Shown here in pieces: positions 26,831 to 35,143 of a stretch of 64,000 nucleotides of DNA (its first letter is position 1; each line of letters starts with the position of its first letter). The notes under the pieces are model-generated. The model searched no databases. It saw only the letters and a list, made by a program, of their open reading frames with translations, and was not told where the DNA came from. This DNA comes from Streptomyces sp. NBC_00414 (GTDB lineage Bacteria > Actinomycetota > Actinomycetes > Streptomycetales > Streptomycetaceae). The stretch lies in the NCBI RefSeq assembly GCF_036038375.1, contig NZ_CP107935.1:7688001-7752000 (forward strand), written 5' to 3'. Made by a program: the position numbers and the translations under genes.

Positions 26831-26862
26831 TCGGCGCCCGGGAGGGGGAGCCCGGGCGCCGA
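26831..26862 (-). terminator. Terminator hairpin downstream of the secreted hydrolase gene
   Basis: TCGGCGCCCGGG (26831-26842) and CCCGGGCGCCGA (26851-26862) form a perfect 12-base stem with an 8-base loop. It lies in the 448-base gap 26524-26971 between two leftward genes and is placed to terminate the upstream hydrolase transcript. The rest of that gap holds the promoter region of the AbfB gene and the 15-base tandem repeat. Confidence 0.85.
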
Positions 26863-26906
26863 AGGGGAAGTTCCGGTACGGCCGGAAGATTTCCTCTCAG
26901 GGCCTA

Positions 26907-26981
26907 ACGGGTCAGAGGCTGACGGATCGGAGGCAGGCGGGTCAGGGGCTGACCGGTCAGAGGCTGACGGGTCAAGGGTCG
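26907..26981. repeat. Five tandem 15-base repeats overlapping a gene end
   Basis: Five consecutive 15-base units run at 26907, 26922, 26937, 26952 and 26967, of the form ACGGGTCAGAGGCTG with substitutions. The last unit contains the stop codon of the leftward hydrolase gene. As the period is a multiple of three, an array extension would add whole codons if the stop were lost. Confidence 0.8.
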
Positions 26982-28774
26982 ACCCGGCCGGTGCCGGCCG
27001 CTCCGAAGGCGGACAGGAGTGTGGCGATCCGTTCGCGGCTTCCGTCGTTCTGGACCGGGGCCGCCGTGAGGACGTCCAGGTGCTGGTAGCCGGGCAGGAC
27101 GACCGGGTTCTCGTCCGCGGGGACGCGGTCCGCCAGGATGCCGTCCCCGGCGACGAAGGTGATCGCCGGACGGGCGGTCGGGCCCTCGGGGTGCGCCATG
27201 TGCCGGGCGATCCGCGGGTCGTCCACCAGGGAGAGGTCCGTGACGAGCTTCGTCGGGAAGTAGTCCTCGGTGAAGTCCAGCGGTTGCTCGGAGAGGCTGC
27301 GGGCCAGTTCCCCGATGTCCGAGACCTCCTTGGCGGCCGTGGTGAACGGCGTGCCGTCGGCCGAGCGGTGCACCGGGTCGTCCGGCGCGCCGATCCGGTC
27401 GAAGTCGCGCCAGGTGTAGAGGGGGCCGCCCGGCTCGTCCGGGATCGCCTTCAGCTCCGTACCGAACAGGGCGGGGGAGCCTTGTACGTCGTTCGAGACG
27501 GGGAAGTCCTTGTCGGCGAGGCGGCCGCCGTCGAAGAGGCCCACGCTGGTCTGGATGAAGGACAGCGGAGCCGAGTTGTCGTCCATGAAGGCGCCGAGGA
27601 GCGCTTCGTTGGTGAGCCGGAAGTCGCGGATCGTCGGCCTGCCGCTCAGGAAAACGGCTGCGTTCTTCGAGAACATCGTGCGGGTCGTCGTCTCGATGTT
27701 GGAGTTCGCCGGCAGGGAGCCCTGGAGCGTCGACTCGGCGCCGGGCGCGGTGCGGGCGGCCAGGCCGCTGATCGCGAGCAGGTTCATGATCTCCGGGTTG
27801 ATCACCGCGGGGAGCGCCAGGAAGCGGGGCAGGGCGCCGGTGCGCAGACCGGCCTGCACGACGGTGTAGCCGAGGCCCGTCTCCGGGACCGTACCCGCGG
27901 GCAGTACGCCGCCGTTGAGCGTGCCCGAACCGCCGTTCAGGTCGTCGAGGTTCACGGCGATCGTGGTGTCCAGGGCGAAGTAGCCCGCGCACTGGTTGAA
28001 GCCGGCGTCCGCCTTCGTCGCGCTGTTCCCGTCGAAGTCCCAGGTGGAGAAGACGCCGGTGAGCACCCCGCCGAGCGAGTGCCCGCCGCACAGCACCTTC
28101 TCCTTGCGCAGCCGCTGGTCGGGCAGTTCGGCGGTCAGCAGGTCGTACTGGTCGCGGACTGTCTGTTCCAGGCCGACCTCGCCGAGCCAGCCCACCTGAT
28201 CGCTGGTGAGGAAGCCGTCGAAGGCGCGGCCGTCGATCTTCCGGCCCTCGTAGTAGTAGCCGACGGCCCGGCTCACGCTGCCCGTGGCGATGCCGGCGTT
28301 GTCCTCCAGGCAGTTGGAGCGCCGGTCCAGCGCCCAGAACTCGATGTGCTCGCCCTTGTCGGCCGCCGCCCGCACCGTGTTGCGGGCCACGCTGTCGAAG
28401 GCGCCCGCGCCCTCCAGGATGCCGGGCTGGGCGACCAGGATCCGGTCGGCGTCGGCCGATTCCGGCGGTCCGTCCGAGGAGCGGTAACGCAGGTACGACA
28501 GCCGGTCGCAGCGGGCCGGGCGGCTCCCGGCGGAGGCGGGCAGCGGGATCCGCAGGGAGACCTGGGTCTCGGTGACGCCCGTGACCGGGGAGGCGGAGGA
28601 CACCGGGGTCTCGGTGCGGGCCGTGTCGGCGGCGGCCGTGACCCCGTCGACGGGTGCTCCATCGGCGGGTGCCCCGCCGGCCGAGGGGGCCGCGGTCAGG
28701 GCGGCCACGGCGAGCGCCCCCGCGAGGAGGGGGCGCGGCCATCGGGCACGGCGAGGGGGGACTCCTGTGCTCAT
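26972..28774 (-). CDS. Secreted alpha/beta-hydrolase-fold protein
   Basis: This ~600-residue exported protein has a signal peptide (PRRARWPRPLLAGALAVAAL, cleaved near AGGAPA). The nucleophile elbow GGHSLGGVLTGVFSTWDFDG is near residue 231, so it is a serine hydrolase of the alpha/beta fold, probably an esterase or lipase. A C-terminal VLPGYQHLDVLTA block supplies the catalytic histidine region. ATG 28774 is selected because GGAGAG lies just upstream; ATG 28786 has no such site. No close functional assignment can be made. The gene diverges from the SMR/TetR pair. Confidence 0.8.
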   Translation of the reverse strand: MSTGVPPRRARWPRPLLAGALAVAALTAAPSAGGAPADGAPVDGVTAAADTARTETPVSSASPVTGVTETQVSLRIPLPASAGSRPARCDRLSYLRYRSSDGPPESADADRILVAQPGILEGAGAFDSVARNTVRAAADKGEHIEFWALDRRSNCLEDNAGIATGSVSRAVGYYYEGRKIDGRAFDGFLTSDQVGWLGEVGLEQTVRDQYDLLTAELPDQRLRKEKVLCGGHSLGGVLTGVFSTWDFDGNSATKADAGFNQCAGYFALDTTIAVNLDDLNGGSGTLNGGVLPAGTVPETGLGYTVVQAGLRTGALPRFLALPAVINPEIMNLLAISGLAARTAPGAESTLQGSLPANSNIETTTRTMFSKNAAVFLSGRPTIRDFRLTNEALLGAFMDDNSAPLSFIQTSVGLFDGGRLADKDFPVSNDVQGSPALFGTELKAIPDEPGGPLYTWRDFDRIGAPDDPVHRSADGTPFTTAAKEVSDIGELARSLSEQPLDFTEDYFPTKLVTDLSLVDDPRIARHMAHPEGPTARPAITFVAGDGILADRVPADENPVVLPGYQHLDVLTAAPVQNDGSRERIATLLSAFGAAGTGRVDP

Positions 28775-28954
28775 CGTTCTCTCCATCGGGGGGGGAAGGG
28801 GCAGGGGCAGGGGAGGTGACTCGGAGACGGTGTTCTGGAGTGCGTGCCGCACGGTACCTACCGGTAACTTCCTTGTGCCATACGGGAAATGAGCGAACGA
28901 GGGGTGCGTGCCGCGCAGATTTCCACAGGCGTTCCGTGGGACTGCCCCGTTCTG

Positions 28955-28990
28955 TGTACGGGCGTACGTATCGATGCGTACACTCGTACA
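28955..28990. promoter_or_regulatory. 36-bp palindromic operator upstream of the SMR/TetR operon
   Basis: The site reads TGTACG-N3-GTAC-N2-ATCGAT-N2-GTAC-N3-CGTACA and is perfectly symmetric in position. It ends 2 bases before the SMR start codon, so bound protein would block transcription or initiation. The natural ligand is the TetR-family regulator encoded as the second gene of the operon. Confidence 0.8.
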
Positions 28991-28991
28991 C

Positions 28992-29312
28992 ATGGGATAC
29001 GTGCTGCTCGCCGGAGCCATCGCCGCGGAAGTGGCCGCCACGACCGCCATGAAGTACAGCGACGGTTTCAGCAAGCTCTGGCCGTCGGTACTGACAGCCC
29101 TCGGCTATGTCGTCGCCTTCCTGCTGCTGGCGCAGACGCTCAAGACGGTGTCCGTCGGCACGGCGTACGCGATCTGGGCCGGGCTCGGCACGGCGGCCAT
29201 CGTGGTGATCGGAGCGGTGTTCCTCGGGGAGGGGCTGAGCTTCACCAAGTTCGCCGGTATCGCGCTGATCATCGGCGGGGTCGTGGTGCTGAACCTGGGC
29301 GGAGCGCACTGA
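28992..29312 (+). CDS. SMR-family multidrug efflux protein
   Basis: This 106-residue small multidrug resistance protein exports cationic compounds by proton antiport. The essential membrane glutamate is in GAIAAEVAATTAMKYSDGF (EVAATT motif), and four helices follow the standard pattern, including GTAYAIWAGLGTAAI. ATG 28992 (MGYVLLAG) gives the normal family length; an in-frame ATG at 28974 lies inside the operator. The stop overlaps the TetR start as TGATG. Confidence 0.93.
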   Translation: MGYVLLAGAIAAEVAATTAMKYSDGFSKLWPSVLTALGYVVAFLLLAQTLKTVSVGTAYAIWAGLGTAAIVVIGAVFLGEGLSFTKFAGIALIIGGVVVLNLGGAH

Positions 29313-29851
29313 TGGCCCGGCGTTACGACCCCGAACGGCGGCAGCGGATCATCGACGCGGCGATCCGGGTCGTGGCGGCCAAGGGCATCGCGGGGCTGAG
29401 CCATCGCTCGGTCGCGGCCGAGGCGGATGTGCCGCTCGGCTCGACGACGTACCACTTCAAGACCCTGGACGAGCTGCTGGTCGCGGCCTTGCGCCAGGCG
29501 AACGAGGGGTTCGCGAAGACGGTCGCCTCGCGCGAGGCGCTGCTCGGCTGTGGCACCGACCTCGCCGCCGAACTGGCCGGACTCGTCGGCGAATGGCTCA
29601 CGGACGACCGCACAGGGGTGGAGGTGGAGTACGAGCTCTACCTCGCGGCGCTGCGGCGGCCGGCCCTGCGGCCCGTCGCCGACGAGTGCGGCCGGGACTT
29701 CGCCGACGTCCTCGCCCGCCGCACCGACCCGGTGACCGCGCGGGCGCTGGTCGCGCTGGTCGACGGCATCTGTCTGCAGGTACTGCTGACGGGGGCGCCG
29801 TACGACGAGGAGTACGCGCGGGAGGTGCTGGCGCGGGTGATCGGCTCCTGA
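29312..29851 (+). CDS. TetR-family transcriptional regulator
   Basis: This 179-residue regulator has a TetR N-terminal helix-turn-helix (IIDAAIRVVAAKGIAGLSHR then VAAEADVPLGSTTYHFKTLD, about residues 13-55) and a C-terminal ligand-binding domain. It is translationally coupled to the SMR gene, and the palindrome upstream of both genes is its likely operator, giving autoregulated drug-inducible efflux. Confidence 0.92.
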   Translation: MARRYDPERRQRIIDAAIRVVAAKGIAGLSHRSVAAEADVPLGSTTYHFKTLDELLVAALRQANEGFAKTVASREALLGCGTDLAAELAGLVGEWLTDDRTGVEVEYELYLAALRRPALRPVADECGRDFADVLARRTDPVTARALVALVDGICLQVLLTGAPYDEEYAREVLARVIGS

Positions 29852-29886
29852 GGGTCATCAGCACCCCGGGGTGATCGGCTCCTGAG
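29835..29886. repeat. 18-base direct repeat duplicating the tetR end
   Basis: GGGTGATCGGCTCCTGAG occurs at 29835-29852, covering the last tetR codons and stop, and again at 29869-29886 in the spacer before dapD. It is probably a short local duplication. The 88-base spacer 29852-29939 otherwise holds the dapD promoter. Confidence 0.7.
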
Positions 29887-29939
29887 ACGGCGGGGGCGCT
29901 GGTTGGCCTGGGCGGGCTTCGCCAAGTTAGGTTTCTGCC

Positions 29940-30929
29940 ATGACCGACACGACTGCTGTACGCACCACCGGCGCCGTCGCCGCCGGGCTCGCCACGATCG
30001 CCACCGACGGCACCGTCCTCGACACGTGGTTCCCGGCCCCCGAACTGGTCGCCGAGCCCGGCCCCTCCGGCTCCGAGCGGCTGCCCGCCGAACGCGCGGT
30101 GGAACTGCTCGGCGAAGGTGCCGTGAAAGCGATCGGCCCGGACGCCCGCCGGGGCGTCGAGGTGGTCGCGGTCCGCACGGTCATCGCCTCGCTCGACGAG
30201 AAGCCGGTCGACGCGCACGACGCGTACCTGCGTCTGCACCTGCTCTCGCACCGGCTGGTGAAGCCCCACGGGCAGAGCCTGGACGGGCTGTTCGCCCACC
30301 TCGCCAACGTCGCCTGGACCTCGCTCGGACCGGTGGCCGTGGACGACGTGGAGAAGGTCCGGCTGAACGCCCGCGCCGAGGGTCTCCACCTCGCTGTGAC
30401 GTCCATCGACAAGTTCCCGCGCATGACGGACTACGTGGCGCCCAAGGGTGTCCGTATCGCCGACGCCGACCGGGTGCGCCTCGGGGCGCACCTCGCCGAG
30501 GGCACCACGGTCATGCACGAGGGCTTCGTGAACTTCAACGCCGGCACGCTCGGTACGTCGATGGTCGAGGGCCGGATCTCGGCCGGTGTCGTGGTCGGCG
30601 ACGGGTCGGACATCGGTGGCGGTGCCTCCACCATGGGGACGCTGTCGGGTGGCGGCAACGTCCGGATCACCATCGGTGAGCGGTGCCTGATCGGTGCGGA
30701 GGCGGGTGTCGGTATCGCCCTCGGGGACGAGTGTGTGGTCGAGGCCGGGCTGTACGTCACCGCCGGGACGCGGGTGACGATGCCCGACGGGCAGATCGTC
30801 AAGGCGCGTGAGCTGTCCGGGGCCTCGAACATCCTCTTCCGTCGGAACTCGGTCACCGGGAAGGTGGAGGCTCGTCCGAACAACGCGGTGTGGGGTGGGC
30901 TGAACGAGGTTCTCCACAGTCACAACTGA
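29940..30929 (+). CDS. dapD: Tetrahydrodipicolinate N-succinyltransferase
   Basis: This 329-residue enzyme transfers succinyl from succinyl-CoA to tetrahydrodipicolinate in lysine/diaminopimelate synthesis. It shows the left-handed beta-helix hexapeptide repeats (RVRLGAHLAEGTTVMHEGFV, ISAGVVVGDGSDIGGGASTMG, IGERCLIGAEAGVG) and the actinobacterial N-terminal domain. It is a single gene here; the dapA paralogue 2 kb away on the opposite strand is not in its operon. Confidence 0.95.
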   Translation: MTDTTAVRTTGAVAAGLATIATDGTVLDTWFPAPELVAEPGPSGSERLPAERAVELLGEGAVKAIGPDARRGVEVVAVRTVIASLDEKPVDAHDAYLRLHLLSHRLVKPHGQSLDGLFAHLANVAWTSLGPVAVDDVEKVRLNARAEGLHLAVTSIDKFPRMTDYVAPKGVRIADADRVRLGAHLAEGTTVMHEGFVNFNAGTLGTSMVEGRISAGVVVGDGSDIGGGASTMGTLSGGGNVRITIGERCLIGAEAGVGIALGDECVVEAGLYVTAGTRVTMPDGQIVKARELSGASNILFRRNSVTGKVEARPNNAVWGGLNEVLHSHN

Positions 30930-31042
30930 GCTCGGTCGAGGTTCTTTCGAGGCTTTGCTGCAAGCGAGCGTCTTTCCGCCGGGGCGGGAGGGCGCTCGTT
31001 GCCGTGCGGGGGTTCGACGGGTGCGGGCGGCCGGGGCTGGGT

Positions 31043-31062
31043 GCGCGGTTCCCCGCGCCCCT
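31043..31062. repeat. 20-base GC-rich element in the dapD-sigma gap
   Basis: GCGCGGTTCCCCGCGCCCCT is one copy of the window-wide family. A decayed copy (GCGCGTAGTTCCTTGCGCTCC) lies from 31114. The 389-base gap 30930-31318 contains these, likely marking the end of dapD transcription, and the promoter region of the sigma-factor gene. No open reading frame is convincing. Confidence 0.7.
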
Positions 31063-31318
31063 GGGTGGGTGGGGGCCTGAGGTGTCCATCGATCGTGCGG
31101 GCGGTCGGGGTTGAGCGCGTAGTTCCTTGCGCTCCTGGAAACGGGGATGTGCCCCGGCTTTCGTGGTTTTGGGGGCGCGGGCAACCGCGCACCTGGTCAT
31201 CGGCTGCCCGCACCTTACGACGGGCTGCGGGAATTCTCCGGCGGTCGAGGCATAGCGGGGGTTCGTCAGGGGCGTCAATACAGGTGGGAGCGGGGGAGAC
31301 GCCCGCGGGGAAGAGACG

Positions 31319-31894
31319 GTGACGATGGATGCCCAGGGGCACGAGGCGTTCAGGGAGTTCGTGGAGAACAGGTCGTCGGCGCTGCTGAAGACCGCCGTGC
31401 TGCTCAGCGGCGGCGACCGGCACGCGGCCGAGGACCTGTTGCAGAACGCGTTGATCAAGGCCGCCGGACGATGGCGCCGGATCGACGAGCCGGAGGCGTA
31501 CGTACGCCAGATCCTGTACCGGCAGCAGGTGAGCCGGTGGCGGCTGAAGTGGCGTCGGCGGGAGCTGACCGTCGCCGAGCCGCCCGAGACGACGGACGGA
31601 GCGGCGGCCGGGGCGGACGCCTCCTCCGCCACCGAACTGCGGGTCCTGATGCGCGGAGCGCTGGCGCGGCTCACCGCCCGGCAGCGGACCGTGCTCGTCC
31701 TGCGGTACTTCGAGGACCTGCCGGAGGCCGACGTGGCCCGGATCCTCGGCTGCTCGGTCGGGACCGTGAGGTCCACGACGCATCGCTCGCTCGCCAAACT
31801 GCGGGCCCTGTCACCGGAGTTGGCCCTACTCGGTCCGGCCGACGCCGAACAGGACCCGTCCCGCGACTTCTCGCCCGTGGAGGTACGTCCGTGA
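31319..31894 (+). CDS. SigE-family ECF RNA polymerase sigma factor
   Basis: This ~191-residue extracytoplasmic-function sigma factor has a region 2 (ALLKTAVLLSGGDRHAAEDL, then LQNALIKAAGRWRRIDEP) and a region 4 (LTARQRTVLVLRYFEDLPEA followed by DVARILGCSVGTVRSTTHRS). The actinobacterial SigE-family type (about 170-190 residues) fits. The start is GTG 31319, with ATG 31325 as an alternative. It overlaps the next gene as GTGA, which is placed as a possible anti-sigma or membrane sensor. Confidence 0.9.
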   Translation: MTMDAQGHEAFREFVENRSSALLKTAVLLSGGDRHAAEDLLQNALIKAAGRWRRIDEPEAYVRQILYRQQVSRWRLKWRRRELTVAEPPETTDGAAAGADASSATELRVLMRGALARLTARQRTVLVLRYFEDLPEADVARILGCSVGTVRSTTHRSLAKLRALSPELALLGPADAEQDPSRDFSPVEVRP

Positions 31895-33114
31895 ACGTCG
31901 ACGAACTGGTGCGCGACACGCTCCGTGAGGCCGCGGCGGACACGGTGTCCGTCCCGGCGGGCTTCGCCGACCGGGTACTGGCCGGCAGGCGGCGGCGCCG
32001 GACCCGCAGGATCGTGGTCACCGCCGGCCTCACCGCCGCAGTGGTCGCCGTCGCGGTGGCCGTTCCGCTGCTCGACGGCGAGGACGAGGCACAGCCCGCG
32101 AGCCGGATGAACAACAGCGACATCATCGCCCACGCCGACCAGTCGCCCCCGAAGGACCTGATCGCGGCGGGGGACAGCGTGCTGGCCGCGTTCTACGTCA
32201 GCAAGACCGTCAAGCAGGACAACGGGGACACCCTGCGCACCCCCACCTACGGACTGCTGAACCAGAAGACCGGCAAGTACGAGAAGACCAGGAAGTGGGC
32301 CTTCCTGGACGTCGCCCCCGGTTCGCGCACCGCCGCCGTGCTGGAGCAGGAGCTGCCGGCCAAGCGCATCGGACTGCTCGACCTGATCACCGGCAAGGTG
32401 GACCGCTGGATCCCGGTCGACCACGGCGTCGGCGGCGTCGCCTTCTCGCCCGACGGCAAGAAGCTGGTCGCGACCACGTACTCGCAGAACCCCGACCGCT
32501 ACTCGTTGGACCACCCGCAGATCGTCAACGGCAAGAAGCAGCCGGGGCCCGTCGACAGCAGGACCGGGTTCTCCGTCGTGGACCTGGCTTCCGGCAAGTC
32601 CGACTGGAGCGAAGTACCCCTGCCGAAGGACGAGTTCGGCTGGCCGGCCGTGAACGCTCGGGAGGACTTCGAGTGGAGCCATGACGGCTCGCTGGTCTAC
32701 ACGCACCTCATGTCGAAGCCCTTCCGTCAGTACTACGACCTGAAGGGCGACGAGACCGCCGCGCCCGCCAACGAGAAGCACCTCACCTACCCCGAGGCAG
32801 GGCTCTCGCCGGACGGGAAGCTCGCGGCCGGGGACTTCGCCGGAGACGGCAAGGAGATCTCTGTCGCGGTCGACGACGCGATGACCGGGAAGCGCGTCAC
32901 CAAGCTGCCGGCGCAGCAGCTCCTCGCCTGGGCCGACAACAAGCGGCTCATCGCCTGGGGCTGCGATCCCAAGAAGTGCTCCGGCAAGGGCGAGTTCCGC
33001 AATCAGCTGCTGCTGGTGACCATCGGCACGAACAAGGTCGTGCCGCTCAGCGACTTCCGCAAGGCGAGCGACGACTATCCCGGCCGGTGGAACCCGATCT
33101 TCAGCACGCGTTAG
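31891..33114 (+). CDS. Membrane-anchored WD40-like (beta-propeller) protein, possible anti-sigma partner
   Basis: This 407-residue protein has a ~35-residue cytoplasmic N-terminus (NVDELVRDTLREAAADT), one membrane helix after the RRRRRTRR stretch (IVVTAGLTAAVVAVAVAVPL) and a large extracellular part with TolB/WD40-like repeats (GVAFSPDGKKLVATTY, FEWSHDGSLVYTHL, GLSPDGKLAAGDF). Coupling to the sigma-factor gene by GTGA suggests a regulatory partner, but no zinc-finger anti-sigma motif is present. Its stop overlaps the dapA-like stop on the other strand by two bases. Confidence 0.82.
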   Translation: MNVDELVRDTLREAAADTVSVPAGFADRVLAGRRRRRTRRIVVTAGLTAAVVAVAVAVPLLDGEDEAQPASRMNNSDIIAHADQSPPKDLIAAGDSVLAAFYVSKTVKQDNGDTLRTPTYGLLNQKTGKYEKTRKWAFLDVAPGSRTAAVLEQELPAKRIGLLDLITGKVDRWIPVDHGVGGVAFSPDGKKLVATTYSQNPDRYSLDHPQIVNGKKQPGPVDSRTGFSVVDLASGKSDWSEVPLPKDEFGWPAVNAREDFEWSHDGSLVYTHLMSKPFRQYYDLKGDETAAPANEKHLTYPEAGLSPDGKLAAGDFAGDGKEISVAVDDAMTGKRVTKLPAQQLLAWADNKRLIAWGCDPKKCSGKGEFRNQLLLVTIGTNKVVPLSDFRKASDDYPGRWNPIFSTR

Positions 33115-34067
33115 CGCGTACCGGCCGGCGCGGCGTACGCCGCCAGTTCCTCGTACGCCGCCAGCAGCCCGTCGACCGTCCCACGGCCGGCGGGCCGCAG
33201 CGGTGCCCGGACCGGGCCGGCCGGCAGGCCCAGCGCGCCCAGCAGGGCCTTCGTCGTGACCGTGCCGGGCAGTCCGGACGCCATCATCAACTCCGTCAGG
33301 GGGACGGTGAGTCGCTGGAGGCGGGCCGCCTCGTCCGTGTCGCCGCCGTCGAACGCGTCGAGGATCGACCGGAAGTGACGTGGGGTCACATTGGCCACCG
33401 TGCTGATGTATCCGGCACCACCGATCGCGTACAGCGCCAGTACGTACTCGTCGCAGCCCGTGTAGTACGCCAGCTCCGTCCCGGCCAGCACCTTCTGGGT
33501 GCCGAGCAGGTCGTAGGCGCAGTCCTTCACCGCCACGATCCGGGGGTGCTCGGCGAGCCGCAGCATCGTCTCCGGTTCGATACGGGTACCGGTGCGGCCC
33601 GGGATGTCGTACAGCGCGAGCGGCAGTCCGGAGGCGTCCGCGATCGCCCGGAAATGCGCCTCGACGGCGTCCTGAGGCGGCCTGCTGTAGTACGGCGTGA
33701 CGACCAACAGGCCGTCCGCGCCGGCCTTTTCGGCCTCAAGCGCGAGATCGGCGGAGTGGCGGGTGTCGGCTGTCCCGATACCCGCGACGACCGAGGCGCG
33801 GTCCCCGACGGCCTCGGCCACCGCCCGCACCAGCGCGGACTTCTCGGCGTCCGTCGTGGTCGGTGACTCCCCGGTGGTCCCGGACAGCACCAGTCCGTCG
33901 CAGCCCTCGGAGACCAGCCGCTCGGCCAGCCGTTGGGCGCCGTCCAGGTCGAGCAGTCCCTCGTCGGTGAAGGGCGTGACCATCGCGCAGAGGGAGCGGC
34001 CGAAGGGGCGGGGGCGGGGACGGAGATGGGGCTGAGGGCGGGTGTACGGGGGTGAGGTCGTGGTCAT
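33111..34067 (-). CDS. dapA: Dihydrodipicolinate synthase family protein (DapA paralogue)
   Basis: This ~318-residue TIM-barrel aldolase condenses pyruvate with aspartate semialdehyde if it is a true DapA. Active-site elements are intact: GLVLSGTTGESPTT (Thr-Thr), LPLALYDIPGRTG (Tyr) and RIVAVKDCAYD (Schiff-base Lys). A Pro/Arg-rich leader of ~30 residues precedes the barrel. ATG 34067 is chosen; 34103 is possible. Streptomycetes usually have more than one DapA-like protein, so physiological substrate is not certain. Confidence 0.87.
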   Translation of the reverse strand: MTTTSPPYTRPQPHLRPRPRPFGRSLCAMVTPFTDEGLLDLDGAQRLAERLVSEGCDGLVLSGTTGESPTTTDAEKSALVRAVAEAVGDRASVVAGIGTADTRHSADLALEAEKAGADGLLVVTPYYSRPPQDAVEAHFRAIADASGLPLALYDIPGRTGTRIEPETMLRLAEHPRIVAVKDCAYDLLGTQKVLAGTELAYYTGCDEYVLALYAIGGAGYISTVANVTPRHFRSILDAFDGGDTDEAARLQRLTVPLTELMMASGLPGTVTTKALLGALGLPAGPVRAPLRPAGRGTVDGLLAAYEELAAYAAPAGTR

Positions 34068-34242
34068 GAACGTAGTCTCGGCCCGCCGACGTGGAAGCTC
34101 CACTTAATTCTCCTACGCCTTATTCGTAAGAAGTGCTACCGGAACACTCGCCGGGGGCGCTCTAGGAACTCGCCCCGGTTTGCGTCACCATGGCGAGGAC
34201 TGCAGTCGGTGATATCGGTGATGATCGGTCACGGGAGGCGTT

Positions 34243-34410
34243 ATGAGGCTCGGCAAGGCGCTCGCCACCGGAGTCGCGCAGGAGCGGCCGCACGGGACGG
34301 ACGAAGAACCTCGGCCCGGCGGAGAAGCCGGAGAGGTCCTGGGGCCCGAGGCGCCGGTGGCCGCCGAGGAGCCGGTGCCCGTGGCCGAAGAGGTTCCGGT
34401 CGCGCGATGA
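34243..34410 (+). CDS. Small acidic hypothetical protein
   Basis: This is a 55-residue reading frame with a good ribosome binding site (GGGAGG, 34233-34238) before ATG 34243. It starts MRLGKALATGVAQERPHG and then becomes a Glu/Pro/Val-rich tail. The stop overlaps the start of the next gene as ATGA (34407-34410), the same coupling as the real operons in the window. It is too short for family assignment. The coupled pair (34243 and 34407 genes) looks like a two-gene Streptomyces unit of unknown function. Confidence 0.6.
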   Translation: MRLGKALATGVAQERPHGTDEEPRPGGEAGEVLGPEAPVAAEEPVPVAEEVPVAR

Positions 34411-35087
34411 GGGTGCGGCTCCCCGAGGAACGTCCGGCGGAGCCGCCGACCGGATTCAAGATCGCCCACCCGATGCTGTCCCAGGACGGCGGCCGGGCCG
34501 GGTTCACCGGTGTGTCGCTCGGCGGCGCGCTGCCGTACGGGGTCCTCGACGAGGCGCGCTGCGTCTACGGTCTGCGGCACCGCACACCGCACCGCCGTTG
34601 CGACTGCGGCTTCCACTGCGTGCACGACCGCCCGGCGGCCGAGGCGATGCTGAGCACCGCCGAGCACCGGTCTGCCGTACTCCTCGAAGTGACGGTCCTC
34701 GGCGCGTACATCCGTTTCGAACTCGGTTTCCGGTACGCGCGACAGCGGGTGCGCGCCGCCACGGTCGGCCCCTGCGCGTGCGGTGCCGCCGCCGTCGCGC
34801 TGGCCGACGCCGGCTGGGGCAGGCCAGGCTGGCGGGGCCTGGCCGCCTCCTGCGCCGGATGCGTACGGGGCCGTACGGCCGTGTCCCTGGCGGCCTTCGC
34901 CCGGCTGGGCGGGCAGGGGCTGCGCGTGCGGGCCGGGGACGGCGCCGCGGAGCCGGCCGGTGCCGGACCGCCCGAAGGGCTCGGTGTGTCCGAGCTCGTC
35001 GCCGAGGCCGCGCTTCTGCAGGCCAGGCTCGACTGGTTCCAGAGCCAGCTGGCCCGGCTCGGCGAGGGAGGTCCCGGGAAGGGGTAG
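34407..35087 (+). CDS. Cysteine-rich hypothetical protein (Streptomyces type)
   Basis: This 226-residue protein has no recognised domain. It has three cysteine clusters: RRCDCGFHCVHDRP around residues 65-75, VGPCACGAAAVALAD, and ASCAGCVRGRTA. The spacing CxC-x3-C-x-H and CxC / CxxC suggests a metal site, probably zinc. There is no signal peptide or transmembrane segment. A C-terminal helix (ELVAEAALLQARLDWFQSQL) could be a coiled coil. It is coupled to the small acidic gene by ATGA. Confidence 0.7.
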   Translation: MRVRLPEERPAEPPTGFKIAHPMLSQDGGRAGFTGVSLGGALPYGVLDEARCVYGLRHRTPHRRCDCGFHCVHDRPAAEAMLSTAEHRSAVLLEVTVLGAYIRFELGFRYARQRVRAATVGPCACGAAAVALADAGWGRPGWRGLAASCAGCVRGRTAVSLAAFARLGGQGLRVRAGDGAAEPAGAGPPEGLGVSELVAEAALLQARLDWFQSQLARLGEGGPGKG

Positions 35088-35143
35088 TGGTGGCGCAGCC
35101 GGGTACCCGGGCCTTCCCCCCGGACGAAAGGAGGCGCGACACC

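Noticed and set aside
26904..29309. Long leftward alternative frame across the hydrolase gene
   Set aside because: It is the shadow frame of the hydrolase: extreme Arg/Pro/Gly content, no signal peptide, and the true frame has clear motifs.
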